From an uncultured Aquimarina sp. (GTDB taxonomy: Bacteria; Bacteroidota; Bacteroidia; Flavobacteriales; Flavobacteriaceae): a DNA stretch of 64,000 nt. A model generated the notes under the pieces. The model was not told where the DNA came from and searched no databases. It was given only the letters and a program-made list of their open reading frames with translations. This document shows, in pieces, positions 27,397 to 36,678 of the stretch (its first letter is position 1; each line of letters begins with the position of its first letter). The stretch is taken from NCBI GenBank assembly GCA_947495425.1, contig CANLYR010000001.1:221473-285472 (forward strand), given 5' to 3'. The translations under genes and the position numbers were made by a program.

Positions 27397-28761
27397 TTAC
27401 TTATTTGTTGGTGTGTTTAAAATTGTTTCTAATTCGGCTTTTTTATTAATAATATCCAGCATGGCTTGCAATACTTCTTGTTGTGTGCTGTACAATTGTA
27501 ACTGTGCTTGTCTAAGGTCAAAACTTGTAGAAAGACCTTCTGAATATTTAATCTGATTCTTTTTTTCGATACGTTCAGCCAGGGTTAAGTTTTGTTTTGA
27601 AGTATCATAACTTTCTATCGCAAATTTATAATCACTAATTGCAGTATCATACTGAAGCTGTATTTCTTGCTGCGTTCTTAAAAAATCTGTTTTTGCTTGC
27701 TCTTCGGCTATTTTTGCTTGTTGTGTTCGAGCGCTTCTTCTTAACGAACTAAAAATAGGAATGTTAAGACTTGCACCTAAAATCGATGACTGAAACCAAG
27801 GGGTATCTGATTCTAGAAACACAAAATCATTATCAAAAGCAGAAGTTCCGTAATTTATAAAAGCTGATAATTTGGGTAATGCCCGACTTTTTTCTAGCTT
27901 ATACTCTAATCGGCGTTGTTTTGTAAAGAGGTCTGCTAATCTATAATCAATGTTATTTTCAATAATAAAGGGTTTGGAAGTGATAGATTGATTCATGTTT
28001 ATCATAGATAAATCTTCGAGCGAATCCGAGAGTGTAGTGTTGGAATTAATACCTACGCCAATAGCCAAATTAAACATCTGCATTGCAATTTCTTCTAATC
28101 GCTTTGTATTGCTAAGCTGATTTTTGATCTGTAGCAGTGTGATTTGCAATTGTTCTACATCTTCCTCTTCTGCAAGACCATTTTCAAAAATCTTTTTAGT
28201 TTCGAGATAATTTTTCTCTAGCGTAGCTACATTATTTTCAAGGATTTTTACACTTTCTTGCGTAACAAGTACACTGCCGTAGGCGTTAATAACACCTTTA
28301 CGAACTTCTAATTGTACTTTTTCCTGAGCATCATCATTATACTGCAAAAAACTCTTAGCGGCTTCTAAGCCTACAAGATAAGATCCATCAAAAATAAGTT
28401 GTCTTAATGTTGCAGTTGCAGACGCTTGTTGTTTTACCCCAAAAACGACCGGAACAAAAGTTCCAGGCTCACCTCCAACAATTTCTCCGGGTAAAGGGGT
28501 AACGGGTTGTTTTAATTGGTTCTGATAATCTACAACACCTTCTATTTGCGGAAGACCATCTGCGGTCGTTTCCCATTTTCTTTTTAATGCTTTTGCAACA
28601 TCGCGTCTGGCATTAATTGATTGATAACTGTTTTCTAAAGCAAACGCTATCGCTTCATCCATAGTAAACGAATATGTAGAAGAATTAGCTGGTGTTTCCT
28701 GGGCTGATATTGTGGTTGTTAATAGCCAAACAAGACAAAGTAACCATAGGTTGTTTCTCAT
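27397..28761 (-). CDS. TolC-family outer-membrane efflux protein
   Basis: A 454-residue trimeric outer-membrane channel for the pump encoded downstream. The signal peptide (MRNNLWLLCLVWLLTTTISAQ) is followed by two repeats of the OEP fold with long helices, e.g. the ALENSYQSINARRDVAKALKR region near residue 40 and the QTQQAKIAEEQAKTDFLRT-like helix near 345. Its ATG overlaps the TGA of the TetR gene by four bases (ATGA), indicating translational coupling. Confidence 0.9.
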   Translation of the reverse strand: MRNNLWLLCLVWLLTTTISAQETPANSSTYSFTMDEAIAFALENSYQSINARRDVAKALKRKWETTADGLPQIEGVVDYQNQLKQPVTPLPGEIVGGEPGTFVPVVFGVKQQASATATLRQLIFDGSYLVGLEAAKSFLQYNDDAQEKVQLEVRKGVINAYGSVLVTQESVKILENNVATLEKNYLETKKIFENGLAEEEDVEQLQITLLQIKNQLSNTKRLEEIAMQMFNLAIGVGINSNTTLSDSLEDLSMINMNQSITSKPFIIENNIDYRLADLFTKQRRLEYKLEKSRALPKLSAFINYGTSAFDNDFVFLESDTPWFQSSILGASLNIPIFSSLRRSARTQQAKIAEEQAKTDFLRTQQEIQLQYDTAISDYKFAIESYDTSKQNLTLAERIEKKNQIKYSEGLSTSFDLRQAQLQLYSTQQEVLQAMLDIINKKAELETILNTPTNK

Positions 28762-29363
28762 ATTTGATGTTCTTTTATAAGATTGTTTAAAATTGTACGT
28801 CCTTTTTCTGTGGTGATACCCAAAATATGATATTCCAGATAATCATCCATAAGCTTTGTTACCGGAAACATGTTTTCTGGAAACATGTGTTTATCCTTAA
28901 TACCATTGGTTCCGATAAAATATATTCTTGAGATAAACTCAATATCTATGTTTTTTCTAAACACTCCCTTTTCTATACCCCGTTGTAGGTTATGAACTAT
29001 ACACTCCTGAAATACTTCAAATTGTTTTGCCTTTAGACCTTGATGTATTTTGGGATAGTATTTCTCTAGTTGGTGTAGTGGGGCAGCTTTTTCATTTTTG
29101 AGGTGATGCATTACAAATGTCTTAATTGCATACAGCTCTTCTATTGGGTCATAATTTTCTTCTAAAATAGCATCAATACCATCGCTTATTTTACAAAATA
29201 AATGCTCTGTGGTAGCTTCTACCAGCTTGGTTTTATTTTGAAAATGAGTGTAAATGGTTTTTTTTGATATCCCCATTTCTGAAGCGAGATCATCCATCGT
29301 AATGCTCTTAAACCCTAAGTTTAGAAACATATCATTAGCTTTTTCTATTATTTTCTCCTTCAT
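28758..29363 (-). CDS. TetR/AcrR-family repressor of the efflux operon
   Basis: A 201-residue regulator. The N-terminal helix-turn-helix is canonical: IIEKANDMFLNLGFKSITMDDLASEMGISKKTIYTHFQNK. The C-terminal ligand domain is variable, so no ligand can be named. The start is placed at the ATG at 29363; the open frame extends 8 codons to a TTG at 29387, but that TTG lies inside the -7 promoter box. It is the first gene of the operon TetR, TolC, adaptor, permease, and it overlaps the next gene by four bases. Autorepression through the operator at 29398-29425 is inferred. Confidence 0.9.
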   Translation of the reverse strand: MKEKIIEKANDMFLNLGFKSITMDDLASEMGISKKTIYTHFQNKTKLVEATTEHLFCKISDGIDAILEENYDPIEELYAIKTFVMHHLKNEKAAPLHQLEKYYPKIHQGLKAKQFEVFQECIVHNLQRGIEKGVFRKNIDIEFISRIYFIGTNGIKDKHMFPENMFPVTKLMDDYLEYHILGITTEKGRTILNNLIKEHQI

Positions 29364-29384
29364 TATGGGGTATACTATTTTGGT

Positions 29385-29414
29385 CAAATGTACATATGGA
29401 AACTAAAAAAACAA
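29385..29414 (-). promoter_or_regulatory. Bacteroidota-type promoter of the TetR-efflux operon
   Basis: On the minus strand a TTG -33 element (29414-29412), a 19-base spacer, then TACATTTG (29392-29385), an exact match to TTG-N19-TANNTTTG. The tetR ATG lies 21 bases past the -7 box. It is among the best-formed promoters in the window. Confidence 0.7.
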
Positions 29415-29433
29415 TAAAAGTTTCCTAAGTTTC
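29398..29433. promoter_or_regulatory. Candidate TetR operator
   Basis: GGAAACT (29398-29404) and AGTTTCC (29419-29425) form a 7-base inverted repeat with a 14-base spacer. A further direct copy of AAGTTTC lies at 29427-29433. One half-site sits in the promoter spacer and the other just upstream of the -33 element, a position where a bound dimer would block RNA polymerase. Confidence 0.5.
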
Positions 29434-29533
29434 ACAATTATTTAACATTGTGTAGGATTTTTGAGATTATTTGTTAACAAAAGGTTAGGAATATGCGGTG
29501 AAAATAACGTCAACCATTCAATAAATTTTATTT

Positions 29534-29541
29534 TACTTTTG
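29534..29541 (+). promoter_or_regulatory. -7 box that fixes the polyprenyl synthetase start
   Basis: TACTTTTG, an exact TANNTTTG match 15 bases before the GTG at 29557. Any start upstream of it would not be on this transcript. No clear -33 TTG. Confidence 0.5.
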
Positions 29542-29556
29542 CATAAAAAAATTACT

Positions 29557-30531
29557 GTGCATACAATTTCGGATTATCAAGGATATTTTTTAGACTACCT
29601 AACTAAGAAAACAATAAGCAAAGAACCTAAAAATTTATACGAACCTATCTCTTACATACTAAGCCTGGGAGGTAAACGGTTACGCCCAACATTGGTATTG
29701 ATGGCTTCAGAGATTTTTGGAGCATCGCATAAAGAGGCATTAGATGCTGCTTTGGCTGTTGAAGTTTTTCATAATTTCTCATTAATTCATGATGATATTA
29801 TGGATGACGCTCCGCTTAGAAGAGGAAAAGAAACTGTGCATGAGAAATGGGATATCAATACGGGAATCCTTTCTGGAGACGCCATGCTTATCAATGCCTA
29901 CCAGTTATTCGAAAATTATGATGGAGATACCTTTAAAGAGTTAGCAAAGTTATTCACTAAGACTGCTATCGAGGTATGCGAAGGACAACAATATGACATT
30001 GATTTTGAGACCAGAGAGGATGTAACAATTCCTGAGTATATAAAAATGATAGAATATAAAACTGCGGTTTTAGTCGGAGCAGCTATGAAAATGGGTGCGA
30101 TAATTGCTGATGCTTCTCAAAAGAGTAAGGAGGCAATATATGATTTTGGACGATTATTAGGATTGGCTTTTCAGCTTCAGGATGATTATTTGGATGCGTT
30201 TGGTGATCCAGAAACCTTTGGCAAGCAAGTGGGAGGAGATATTATTGAGAATAAGAAAACGTTTTTATATCTAAAAGCAGTAGAGTTTGCCTCTAAAGAG
30301 GAACAAAAACAAATAAATGGATTGTTCTCGTTAGACCCTGAAGATCCGACAGAAAAAATTGAAACCGTAACATATTTTTTTGAAACCACTGGAGCTAAGG
30401 AGGCAACACGGGCAGAAATAGAGATGTATACGCAAGAAGCATTTTCTGTTTTAGATGCATTGAATATTTCTGAAGATAAAAAGAATCTTCTACGACTTTT
30501 TGGTGAGAATTTAATGAATAGAAGTGTCTGA
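29557..30531 (+). CDS. Polyprenyl diphosphate synthase (trans-isoprenyl, probably long chain)
   Basis: A 324-residue enzyme that elongates allylic diphosphates with IPP, most likely for the quinone side chain. The first Asp-rich motif is HDDIMDDAPLRRG and the second is QLQDDYLDAFGD, both intact; GGKRLRP is the IPP-binding segment. The start is placed at GTG 29557 (MHTISDYQ) because a -7 promoter box lies just before it; the open frame runs 32 codons further upstream to a TTG. The next gene overlaps its last 8 bases. Chain length is set by residues before the first motif and cannot be stated with confidence. Confidence 0.88.
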   Translation: MHTISDYQGYFLDYLTKKTISKEPKNLYEPISYILSLGGKRLRPTLVLMASEIFGASHKEALDAALAVEVFHNFSLIHDDIMDDAPLRRGKETVHEKWDINTGILSGDAMLINAYQLFENYDGDTFKELAKLFTKTAIEVCEGQQYDIDFETREDVTIPEYIKMIEYKTAVLVGAAMKMGAIIADASQKSKEAIYDFGRLLGLAFQLQDDYLDAFGDPETFGKQVGGDIIENKKTFLYLKAVEFASKEEQKQINGLFSLDPEDPTEKIETVTYFFETTGAKEATRAEIEMYTQEAFSVLDALNISEDKKNLLRLFGENLMNRSV

Positions 30532-30880
30532 AAAAAAGAATATAGCACTGGTGCAAGGTCTTATTGCTGAGGTTTCTCAATCTGATCTTTACCCACAATT
30601 GCTTAGTCAGCTTCAGAAAGATCTTGTTCGAGCAGGAATCAGGTATACTATTGACTCAAAGGTAACGCCAAATGAACTTTTTGTTGCACTACATGTCTTG
30701 ATTCTAGATCGTGTACAGCATGCCTTTAATGAGTATTTGAATTTGTTATACGCGGTAGATGTTTCTGAATCCAAATTACAAGCTTTTAAATCAGAAAAAA
30801 TTGAAGACATTGCAGTATATGCCTCGTATCTCATTTTGAACAGAGAATGGAAAAAGGTAGAGTTGCGAAATAATCTTTAG
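30524..30880 (+). CDS. Conserved small protein of unknown function
   Basis: A 118-residue protein starting at GTG 30524, overlapping the end of the polyprenyl synthase gene by 8 bases and therefore translationally coupled to it. It is soluble, mostly helical, with a charged C-terminus (NREWKKVELRNNL). No motif was recognised. The overlap with a housekeeping gene and the normal codon pattern support a real gene. Confidence 0.65.
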   Translation: MSEKKNIALVQGLIAEVSQSDLYPQLLSQLQKDLVRAGIRYTIDSKVTPNELFVALHVLILDRVQHAFNEYLNLLYAVDVSESKLQAFKSEKIEDIAVYASYLILNREWKKVELRNNL

Positions 30881-31232
30881 AAAATTGCTTCTACGAATAG
30901 CGTACATGCACTACCATACATACTTTTGTCCTTACCATAAACTAAGGATTATATCTAAGGTTAATTATTACTGTTTCTGCTACAAAAAATGATAAAGATG
31001 AATACTCTCAGTAAATAACCTGTGGCAAGCCTCCTTTAGAATGGCATCATAGTGAATAAAAAAGAAGAATGAAAATCAGTATAAAAACTTTAATAATTTG
31101 AGTAGTGCATACTTTGATTGTTAAATTTATAAAAATTTGTTACATAAATATAGAATTTTCGATAGTCAATAAATTGTAATTATTGTATTTTTGTATCGTT
31201 TTGTCATAAAAAAGACAATTGAATGCTTACAT
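30881..31232 (+). other. Intergenic region upstream of sucA
   Basis: A 352-base AT-rich spacer with no credible gene and no terminator hairpin. Its only recognised content is the -7 box at 31186-31193. Confidence 0.5.
31186..31193 (+). promoter_or_regulatory. Candidate -7 box for sucA
   Basis: TATTTTTG, an exact TANNTTTG match 39 bases before the sucA ATG at 31233. It overlaps the TTG that would otherwise extend the sucA frame, arguing against that longer start. Confidence 0.45.
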
Positions 31233-34019
31233 ATGGATAAATATTCATTTTTGAATGCGGCTAATACCGCATTTTTTGCAGATTTATATGATCAATATCT
31301 GCAAAACCCCGATAGTGTAGAGCCTAGTTGGAGAGCTTTTTTCCAAGGATTTGATTTTGGTACAGAAAATGCCAGTGATTCTGGAGAAACTGTTTATGTC
31401 GAAAAAGAATCAGGAGGAGTAGCTGCTGTTCCTGAAAATGTTCAGAAAGAGTTTCAGGTAGTACAATTAATAGACGCATATAGAACTCGTGGTCATTTGT
31501 TTACAAAAACAAATCCTGTAAGGGATAGAAGAAAGTATACTCCTACATTAGCTATTGAGAACTTTGGCTTAAGTCAGGCCGATCTTGCTACCGTTTTTAG
31601 TGCAGGTGAGATTATAGGTATCGGGCCTAATACACTAACCAATATCGTTGCTCATCTAGAGCAAATATATTGCGATTCTATAGGTATCGAATATATGTAC
31701 ATTCGTAACCCAGAGGAGCGTCAATGGATACAGGCTCGGGTTAATTTTAATACGAATAGAACTAAATTTTCTGCTGACCAGAAGAAACATATCCTTAAAA
31801 AATTAAATCAAGCCGTTTCCTTTGAAACTTTTTTGCATACAAAATATGTAGGTCAAAAACGTTTTTCACTCGAAGGTGGCGAATCTCTCATTCCTGCTCT
31901 TGATGCATTGGTAGAGAAAGCAGCAGATCTTGGAGTAAAAGAATTTGTTATGGGGATGGCTCACCGAGGTCGCTTGAGTACACTGACCAATATTTTTGGA
32001 AAAAGCCCTAAAGATATTTTTAGCGAGTTTGATGGAAAAGATTATGAAGAAACCGTTTTTGATGGCGATGTAAAATACCATTTGGGATGGACCTCTAAAC
32101 GAAAGACGGATTCTGGGAAAGATATCAATATGAACATCGCTCCTAATCCTTCACATTTAGAAACCGTTGGAGCAGTAGTAGAAGGGATTGCAAGAGCTAA
32201 ACAAGATCGTCATTATCAAGAAAACACATCTGCCGTACTTCCTATTGTCGTGCATGGCGATGCAGCAGTAGCTGGTCAGGGATTAGTATATGAGATTGTA
32301 CAAATGGCTAAATTGGATGGTTACAAAACAGGAGGAACCATACATATTGTAGTTAATAATCAGATAGGGTTTACTACCAATTATCTAGATGCTAGATCCT
32401 CTACATATTGTACAGATGTCGGTAAAGTTACATTGTCTCCTGTACTACATGTGAATGCAGATGATGCCGAAGCAGTAGTGCATGCGGTTAATTTTGCATT
32501 GGATTTTAGAATGAATTTTAAGCGAGACGTATTTATAGATTTATTAGGATATCGTAAATATGGTCATAATGAAGGCGACGAGCCTCGTTTTACACAGCCT
32601 AAATTATATAAAGCAATTGCTAAGCATCAAAATCCTAGAGATATTTATGCAGAAAAGCTTATTAAAGAAGGGGTTATAGATGAAAAACATGTAAAAGAAC
32701 TCGAAAAAGAATACAAAGCTTCTCTAGAAGAAGAGTTAGAAGACTCTCGCAAGCAGGAAAAAACTGTGATCACGCCATTTATGCAAGATGAATGGGCTGG
32801 TTTTGTAAGAGTGCAAGAAGATGAAATGATGGAAGTGGTAGATACCACATATGATAAAGATAAACTTACAGAAATTGCTGAAGTTATCACGAAGCTTCCG
32901 TCTGATAAAAAATTCCTTCGCAAAATAGAACGATTAATTGATCAGAGACACGCCATGTTTTTTGAAAAAGATCAATTAGATTGGGCAATGGGAGAATTAC
33001 TTGCCTATGGTTCTTTATTAAGAGAGGGGTATGATGTAAGAATGAGCGGTCAGGATGTAGAGAGAGGAACATTTTCTCATAGGCATGCTGTAATTAAGGT
33101 TGAAGATAGCGAAGAAGAAGTTCTTTTATTAAATCGTCTTAATGGTGATCAAGGAGATTTCTATATATATAATTCATTACTTTCTGAATATGGAGTCGTT
33201 GGTTTTGATTATGGGTATGCCATGGCTAGCCCAGATAGTTTAACCATTTGGGAAGCACAATTTGGAGATTTTAGCAATGGAGCCCAAATTATGATTGATC
33301 AATACATATCCTCTGCAGAAGACAAGTGGAAATTACAAAACGGTTTAGTAATGTTTTTACCACACGGGTATGAGGGGCAAGGTGCAGAACATTCTTCTGG
33401 CCGTATGGAACGTTATCTGCAACTTTGCGCAAAAGATAATATGTTTATAGCCGATGTGACTACACCTGCTAATATGTTTCATTTGCTTCGTAGACAAATG
33501 AAAGCAAAATACCGCAAACCTTTAATCATATTTACACCAAAAAGCTTGCTGCGACATCCAAAAGTAGTTTCATCAGTAGATGAATTTGCTAACGGTAGTT
33601 TTCAGACGATAATAGACGACTCTGCTATCAAAACAGCAGCTGTGAAAACATTGGTTTTTTGCACAGGTAAATTTTATTATGATCTGTTAGCCGAAAGAGA
33701 AAAATTAGACCGAGAAGACGTTGCTTTGGTTAGAATAGAACAATTGTTTCCGCTGCCCGCAGCCGAGATGGATAAACTAATCAAGAAGTACAAAGCAAAA
33801 GATATTGTTTGGGCACAAGAAGAACCTCGTAATATGGGAGCTTTAAGTCATATAATGCTTAATTATGATGGAGCAAGTGATTTTAGATTTGCTAGTAGAA
33901 GGCCCTATGGAGCTCCAGCAGCAGGATCAGCAACACGATCAAAACGAAGACATCAAGGAGTAATCGATTATGTTTTTGATGTAAAAAAAGATAATCAAAA
34001 AAGAAAAATTAGTAAATAA
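31233..34019 (+). CDS. sucA: 2-oxoglutarate dehydrogenase E1 component
   Basis: A 928-residue thiamine-diphosphate decarboxylase of the TCA cycle. The start is the ATG at 31233 (MDKYSFLNAANTAFFADLY), the usual E1o N-terminus with the PSVEPSW-type E2-binding stretch following; a longer frame to a TTG at 31191 is excluded by the promoter box. The cofactor motif runs from HGDAAVAGQG (about 341-350) to VNNQIGFTTN. GMAHRGRLSTL (around 250) and YGHNEGDEP are further E1o signatures. Length is normal. sucB follows 55 bases later. Confidence 0.96.
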   Translation: MDKYSFLNAANTAFFADLYDQYLQNPDSVEPSWRAFFQGFDFGTENASDSGETVYVEKESGGVAAVPENVQKEFQVVQLIDAYRTRGHLFTKTNPVRDRRKYTPTLAIENFGLSQADLATVFSAGEIIGIGPNTLTNIVAHLEQIYCDSIGIEYMYIRNPEERQWIQARVNFNTNRTKFSADQKKHILKKLNQAVSFETFLHTKYVGQKRFSLEGGESLIPALDALVEKAADLGVKEFVMGMAHRGRLSTLTNIFGKSPKDIFSEFDGKDYEETVFDGDVKYHLGWTSKRKTDSGKDINMNIAPNPSHLETVGAVVEGIARAKQDRHYQENTSAVLPIVVHGDAAVAGQGLVYEIVQMAKLDGYKTGGTIHIVVNNQIGFTTNYLDARSSTYCTDVGKVTLSPVLHVNADDAEAVVHAVNFALDFRMNFKRDVFIDLLGYRKYGHNEGDEPRFTQPKLYKAIAKHQNPRDIYAEKLIKEGVIDEKHVKELEKEYKASLEEELEDSRKQEKTVITPFMQDEWAGFVRVQEDEMMEVVDTTYDKDKLTEIAEVITKLPSDKKFLRKIERLIDQRHAMFFEKDQLDWAMGELLAYGSLLREGYDVRMSGQDVERGTFSHRHAVIKVEDSEEEVLLLNRLNGDQGDFYIYNSLLSEYGVVGFDYGYAMASPDSLTIWEAQFGDFSNGAQIMIDQYISSAEDKWKLQNGLVMFLPHGYEGQGAEHSSGRMERYLQLCAKDNMFIADVTTPANMFHLLRRQMKAKYRKPLIIFTPKSLLRHPKVVSSVDEFANGSFQTIIDDSAIKTAAVKTLVFCTGKFYYDLLAEREKLDREDVALVRIEQLFPLPAAEMDKLIKKYKAKDIVWAQEEPRNMGALSHIMLNYDGASDFRFASRRPYGAPAAGSATRSKRRHQGVIDYVFDVKKDNQKRKISK

Positions 34020-34074
34020 TCAAAGCGTACATAGTTTCTAAAAAAAGAAGCGTACAAAGGATAAATTCAGAATT

Positions 34075-35364
34075 ATGGCTTTAGAAATGAAAGTCCCATC
34101 ACCGGGAGAATCCATTACAGAAGTAGAAATAGCACAATGGCTTGTCGAAGATGGTGATTATGTTACAAAAGATCAAGCAATAGCAGAGGTCGATAGTGAT
34201 AAAGCAACACTAGAGTTGCCAGCAGAAGCAAGTGGTATAATTACCTTAAAAGCAGAAGAAGGAGATGCCGTGGCCGTAGGGCAGGTTGTTTGCCTTATCG
34301 ACACCGATGCAGAAGCGCCAGACGGAAATGCAGATAATGAAGGAGATGAAGGAGGCCCCGGAAATGCTGCTATGGATTTGGATCAGCAAAGAGACAAAAC
34401 AGAAAATAAAGCTGAGAGTCCAAAAGCTGAAGCATTAACGCAAACGCCATCAAAATCAACAACACCACCGCAAAAGCAAGATACTTATGCTACCGGTACT
34501 GCTTCACCGGCAGCGAAGAAAGTACTAGCCGAAAAAGGAATTGATGCTTCACAAGTAACAGGTAGTGGTCGCGATGGTCGTATTACTAAAGCTGATGCTA
34601 TAGATGCAAAACCTTCTATGGGAACGCCAGGACTTGGTGGTAGAGGAGAGTCGCGTAAAAAACTGTCTATGCTGCGTCGTAAAGTTGCAGAACGTCTGGT
34701 TTCAGTTAAAAACGAAACGGCTATGCTTACAACATTTAATGAAGTAGACATGAAGCCTATTTTTGACCTTCGAAGCCAGTATAAAGAAGATTTTAAAAGT
34801 AAACATGGCGTTGGCCTCGGATTTATGTCTTTCTTTACTTTGGCCTGTGTGAGAGCTTTGCAATTATTTCCTTCAGTAAACTCTATGATTGATGGAAAAG
34901 AAATGATCTCTTACGATTTTCAGGATATTAGTATTGCGGTTTCTGGACCAAAAGGATTAATGGTCCCGGTAATCCGTAATGCCGAAAACTTGAGTTTTAG
35001 AGGCGTAGAGTCTGAAGTAAAACGATTAGCAATTCGAGCTAGAGAAGGACAGATTACGGTTGATGAAATGACCGGAGGAACCTTTACCATTACCAACGGA
35101 GGAGTATTTGGAAGTATGCTATCTACGCCAATCATTAATCCACCGCAGAGTGCAATTTTAGGAATGCATAATATTGTAGAACGTCCAATAGTAAGAGACG
35201 GTCAGATTGTGATTGCACCAATTATGTATGTTGCATTATCATACGATCATAGAATTATCGACGGAAAAGAATCTGTTGGGTTTCTAGTAGCTGTAAAAGA
35301 AGCATTAGAAAACCCTGAAGAATTATTGATGGATAATAATGTTAAGAAAGCATTAGAAATGTAA
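34075..35364 (+). CDS. sucB: 2-oxoglutarate dehydrogenase E2 (dihydrolipoyl succinyltransferase)
   Basis: A 429-residue core subunit that transfers the succinyl group to CoA. One lipoyl domain (about 1-77) carries Lys43 in [10 protein letters not shown]. An acidic then Pro/Thr/Lys-rich linker leads to the peripheral subunit-binding domain (about 143-180: [15 protein letters not shown]...[11 protein letters not shown]). The catalytic domain (about 200-429) ends with DHRIIDG, giving active-site His392 and Asp396. It is transcribed with sucA and closed by a terminator. An E3 gene is not in the window. Confidence 0.95.
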   Translation: MALEMKVPSPGESITEVEIAQWLVEDGDYVTKDQAIAEVDSDKATLELPAEASGIITLKAEEGDAVAVGQVVCLIDTDAEAPDGNADNEGDEGGPGNAAMDLDQQRDKTENKAESPKAEALTQTPSKSTTPPQKQDTYATGTASPAAKKVLAEKGIDASQVTGSGRDGRITKADAIDAKPSMGTPGLGGRGESRKKLSMLRRKVAERLVSVKNETAMLTTFNEVDMKPIFDLRSQYKEDFKSKHGVGLGFMSFFTLACVRALQLFPSVNSMIDGKEMISYDFQDISIAVSGPKGLMVPVIRNAENLSFRGVESEVKRLAIRAREGQITVDEMTGGTFTITNGGVFGSMLSTPIINPPQSAILGMHNIVERPIVRDGQIVIAPIMYVALSYDHRIIDGKESVGFLVAVKEALENPEELLMDNNVKKALEM

Positions 35365-35388
35365 TCATCTTTTATCTGATACAAAGAG

Positions 35389-35418
35389 ACCTCAGTTTGC
35401 AAAAGCTGAGGTTTTTTT
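35389..35418 (+). terminator. Terminator after sucB
   Basis: ACCTCAG (35389-35395) pairs with CTGAGGT (35406-35412), followed by a run of seven T. Confidence 0.8.
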
Positions 35419-35494
35419 ATAGATGTTATTCAAATGACACCAATGAGATTGATAATATTTGTGGCTCTGAAACGTTATTGATTTAAATTCTATA

Positions 35495-36091
35495 ATGAAA
35501 TTCAGTTATTTCTTTTTTTGTTTTTTTTTACTTCTAATGGGTGCTGTTCGTGGTCAGACATATAGCACACAGGAAAACCCATGGATTCTTGGGATTGGAA
35601 TCAATGTGGTATACGACTCTGGAAATATTTTTGGAGGATTGTTCCAGCTACAAGATAATTATAATTACAGTCACCCTATTCGAGGTGCTGTAGAAAAAAG
35701 ATTTGCAAATGATTATGGTTTTGAGATGTCCGCTAATTTTAATAGATTTCTAGAAGGAAAGACAGTAAATAATGTTGTTTTAGAAGAAGATATTGAGTTT
35801 TTGGCTCTAGATGGAATGTTTAAGTACTATCTTACTAATACATATTTGAATATTTATAGAGCTATATACGAAGGGTATCTGGCTATAGGAGGGGGTAGTA
35901 GCTTTTATGATGGTACAGGAGCAGCAACAGCAAATCTTGGTATTGGAATTAATTTATTTATCTCTGAAAGCGTACGTTTTAATATGCAAGCCACCGGTAA
36001 AATATCAGTAGATAATAGTAGTAGAGGAACAAATTACATACATTATAATTTTGGGCTTATTATTAGATTACAAGATGAACATTTTAATTGA
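35495..36091 (+). CDS. Outer-membrane beta-barrel protein of unknown function
   Basis: A 198-residue secreted protein. The signal peptide MKFSYFFFCFFLLLMGAVRGQ is followed by alternating strands with aromatic residues and many Gly and Asn, ending in a short hydrophobic strand (YNFGLIIRLQDEHFN). This looks like a small OmpA/OmpW-type barrel. It lies 6 bases before the first sugar-biosynthesis gene and is probably co-transcribed with it, so a link to surface polysaccharide is possible but unproven. Confidence 0.65.
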   Translation: MKFSYFFFCFFLLLMGAVRGQTYSTQENPWILGIGINVVYDSGNIFGGLFQLQDNYNYSHPIRGAVEKRFANDYGFEMSANFNRFLEGKTVNNVVLEEDIEFLALDGMFKYYLTNTYLNIYRAIYEGYLAIGGGSSFYDGTGAATANLGIGINLFISESVRFNMQATGKISVDNSSRGTNYIHYNFGLIIRLQDEHFN

Positions 36092-36097
36092 CATACT

Positions 36098-36673
36098 ATG
36101 AACGAAGAATATTTTGCTCATGAAACTTCTGTAATAGATAAAAATTGTACTATCGGTAAAGGAACTAAAATATGGCATTTTTCTCATATTATGCCTTCTT
36201 GTAGTATTGGAGAGGGTTGTAATATCGGACAGAATGTAGTTATCTCACCAGAAGTTAGTATTGGAAATAATGTAAAGGTTCAAAATAATGTATCCTTGTA
36301 TACTGGGGTTACTTGCGATGATGATGTGTTTTTAGGTCCGTCGTGTGTGTTTACCAATGTAACCAATCCCAGAAGCGCAGTTAATCGCCGTAATCAGTAT
36401 GCCAAAACTCATGTTGGTAAAGGAGCTACCATTGGCGCAAATGCAACCATTGTTTGTGGTCACGATATAGGAATGTATGCTTTTATTGGTGCTGGCGCAG
36501 TAGTTACCAAAACCATACCCTCCTACGCCTTGGTTGTTGGTAATCCTGCAAAACAATTAGGCTGGATGAGTGAGTATGGACACAGATTAAAATTTGATAA
36601 AGAAGGTCTTGCTATTTGCCCAGAAAGTAAAGAACACTATATATTTAAGAACAATAAAGTCACCAAATTATAA
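36098..36673 (+). CDS. WlbB/WbpD-like sugar N-acetyltransferase
   Basis: A 191-residue left-handed beta-helix acyltransferase with hexapeptide repeats throughout residues 8-150 (e.g. IGKGTKIWHFSHIMPSCSIG, IGNNVKVQNNVSLY, IGANATIVCGHDIG). It closely resembles WbpD/WlbB, which acetylate UDP-2-acetamido-3-amino-2,3-dideoxyglucuronate at the 3-amino group; the FTNVTNPRSAVNR segment is characteristic. Its neighbour five bases downstream encodes the dehydrogenase of the same pathway. The aminotransferase that should act between them (WbpE type) is not in the window. Confidence 0.82.
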   Translation: MNEEYFAHETSVIDKNCTIGKGTKIWHFSHIMPSCSIGEGCNIGQNVVISPEVSIGNNVKVQNNVSLYTGVTCDDDVFLGPSCVFTNVTNPRSAVNRRNQYAKTHVGKGATIGANATIVCGHDIGMYAFIGAGAVVTKTIPSYALVVGNPAKQLGWMSEYGHRLKFDKEGLAICPESKEHYIFKNNKVTKL

Positions 36674-36678
36674 AACTC

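Noticed and set aside
31191..31232. TTG start extending sucA by 14 codons
   Set aside because: The TTG lies within the candidate -7 box and the ATG at 31233 begins the normal E1 N-terminus.
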